A stretch of DNA of 49,528 bases from Paratrimastix pyriformis. Lineage: Eukaryota; Preaxostyla; Paratrimastigidae. A program made the translations under genes and the position numbers. Location: the NCBI GenBank assembly GCA_027972325.1, contig JAPMOS010000214.1, positions 1 to 49,528 on the forward strand, in the 5' to 3' direction. This document shows positions 48,990 to 49,528 of the stretch, in pieces. Numbering within the stretch: position 1 is the first letter of the stretch; every line of letters starts with the position of its first letter. The notes under the pieces were generated by a model that saw nothing but the letters and a program-made list of their open reading frames with translations, was not told where the DNA came from and did not search any database.

Positions 48990-49528
48990 GGTCGATGGTT
49001 TGTGGGAGGAGCGAGGATGGCAAAGCCAGTACAGGATGGGATCGAGGAATGAGGAGGCTCGCAGGATGCAGGAGCCTTGGTTGCTGGGCTTCCGCACGCG
49101 AGTCCGTAGGAGTTTTGGCAGGTAAGGGAGGCCAAACGACTGGGGGTTGAGGGAGGAGATGACAGATGCCGTCGGGGAGGATTGCCTTGTTGGAGTGGCC
49201 TGACACTGGGTGGGTGTGGTGGGGTCTGGGTGGGTGGAGTCTGGGTTGAAAAGGCGGGTTTGACAACGAGGCCTTTCACCTTCACTGTGTGAGAAGGACA
49301 CACCACAAAAGGCGAATATCAAAATTGACAGACCCAATCAATCTGCCCAGGCAAGTAGCGCTAATGCTTGGTTGTTCGCCCCCACGACCATGATAGGGTC
49401 ATTGCAGGTTTCGTCCTTCAGTGTGGTGAGGCCTTTCATATGGGGTGTCATAGCAGACTGGCCACAGGGAAAACCAGACCTCGGTAGCGGCGCAAAACGT
49501 CCAATGGCGAGGGAAACCCTCAACGAAT
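48990..49528. other. Unassigned right edge
   Basis: About 540 bases with no recognisable gene. A minus-strand frame at 49338-49523 (begins MRVSLAIGRFAPLPRSGF) is open for 61 codons but has no known domain. GGGTGG-rich tracts lie near 49210-49250. Confidence 0.4.

Noticed and set aside
1-49528. Circular genome with terminal redundancy (start repeated near the end)
   Set aside because: The repeat is not at the right edge: ~790 further bases follow it, and its contexts differ on the two sides.

Overview
The window looks like nuclear DNA of a unicellular eukaryote (protist, alga or fungus-like; I cannot name it). It is almost entirely mobile and viral material. Two compositions alternate sharply. 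AT-rich blocks carry genes of a small DNA-virus-like element: a double jelly-roll (DJR) major capsid protein, an A32/FtsK-type packaging ATPase and a phage-fibre-like protein with an S74 chaperone end. GC-rich blocks are DIRS-type tyrosine-recombinase (YR) retrotransposons with Gag, RT, RNase H and YR, inverted terminal repeats (ITRs) and an internal complementary region (ICR). The standard genetic code fits. I see no rRNA, tRNA, CRISPR array or bacterial operon.

Layout. 1-92: a sequence repeated at 48651-48738. 90-3244: partial copy of the viral element (acidic protein remnant, ATPase, capsid gene). 4024-9691: DIRS-A, a 5.7 kb DIRS element lying in unassigned DNA. 9856-46090: a 36 kb composite bounded by the inverted terminal repeats of a viral element. 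Inside it are two tandem units of about 11.1 kb (about 10180-21282 and 21283 onward). Each has a capsid gene, ATPase pieces split by a 1.46 kb insertion with an 8-bp target duplication, the 3' part of the fibre gene, a small conserved gene at the right end, and a DIRS-B element. The second DIRS-B (25661-38832) contains a third, nested and rearranged element, DIRS-C. From 38863 to 46090 comes the most complete right-hand part of the viral element: ATPase, acidic protein, small membrane protein, 1003-codon fibre/S74 protein, small conserved gene and right terminal repeat. 46091-49528 is probably host DNA, with one 16-bp minisatellite and at most one weak gene candidate.

How the parts fit. The viral genes form a compact module: capsid, genome packaging with a zinc finger on the ATPase, and host attachment or fibre. 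No DNA polymerase, protease or integrase is recognisable, so this is not a canonical Polinton. The three DIRS families differ in sequence but share the RT-RNase H-YR order, and each carries an ICR that reads like a closed-circle junction. In DIRS-A and DIRS-C an Arg/Gly-rich Gag-like tail lies beyond the recombinase and ICR; in DIRS-B it is the end of Gag itself. That difference, the small S74-bearing capsid element, and the duplication whose junction is a DIRS element are the most interesting points.

All viral and DIRS copies are treated as fossils: most are broken, and a few single genes look open. The near identity of the duplicated units points to recent events.
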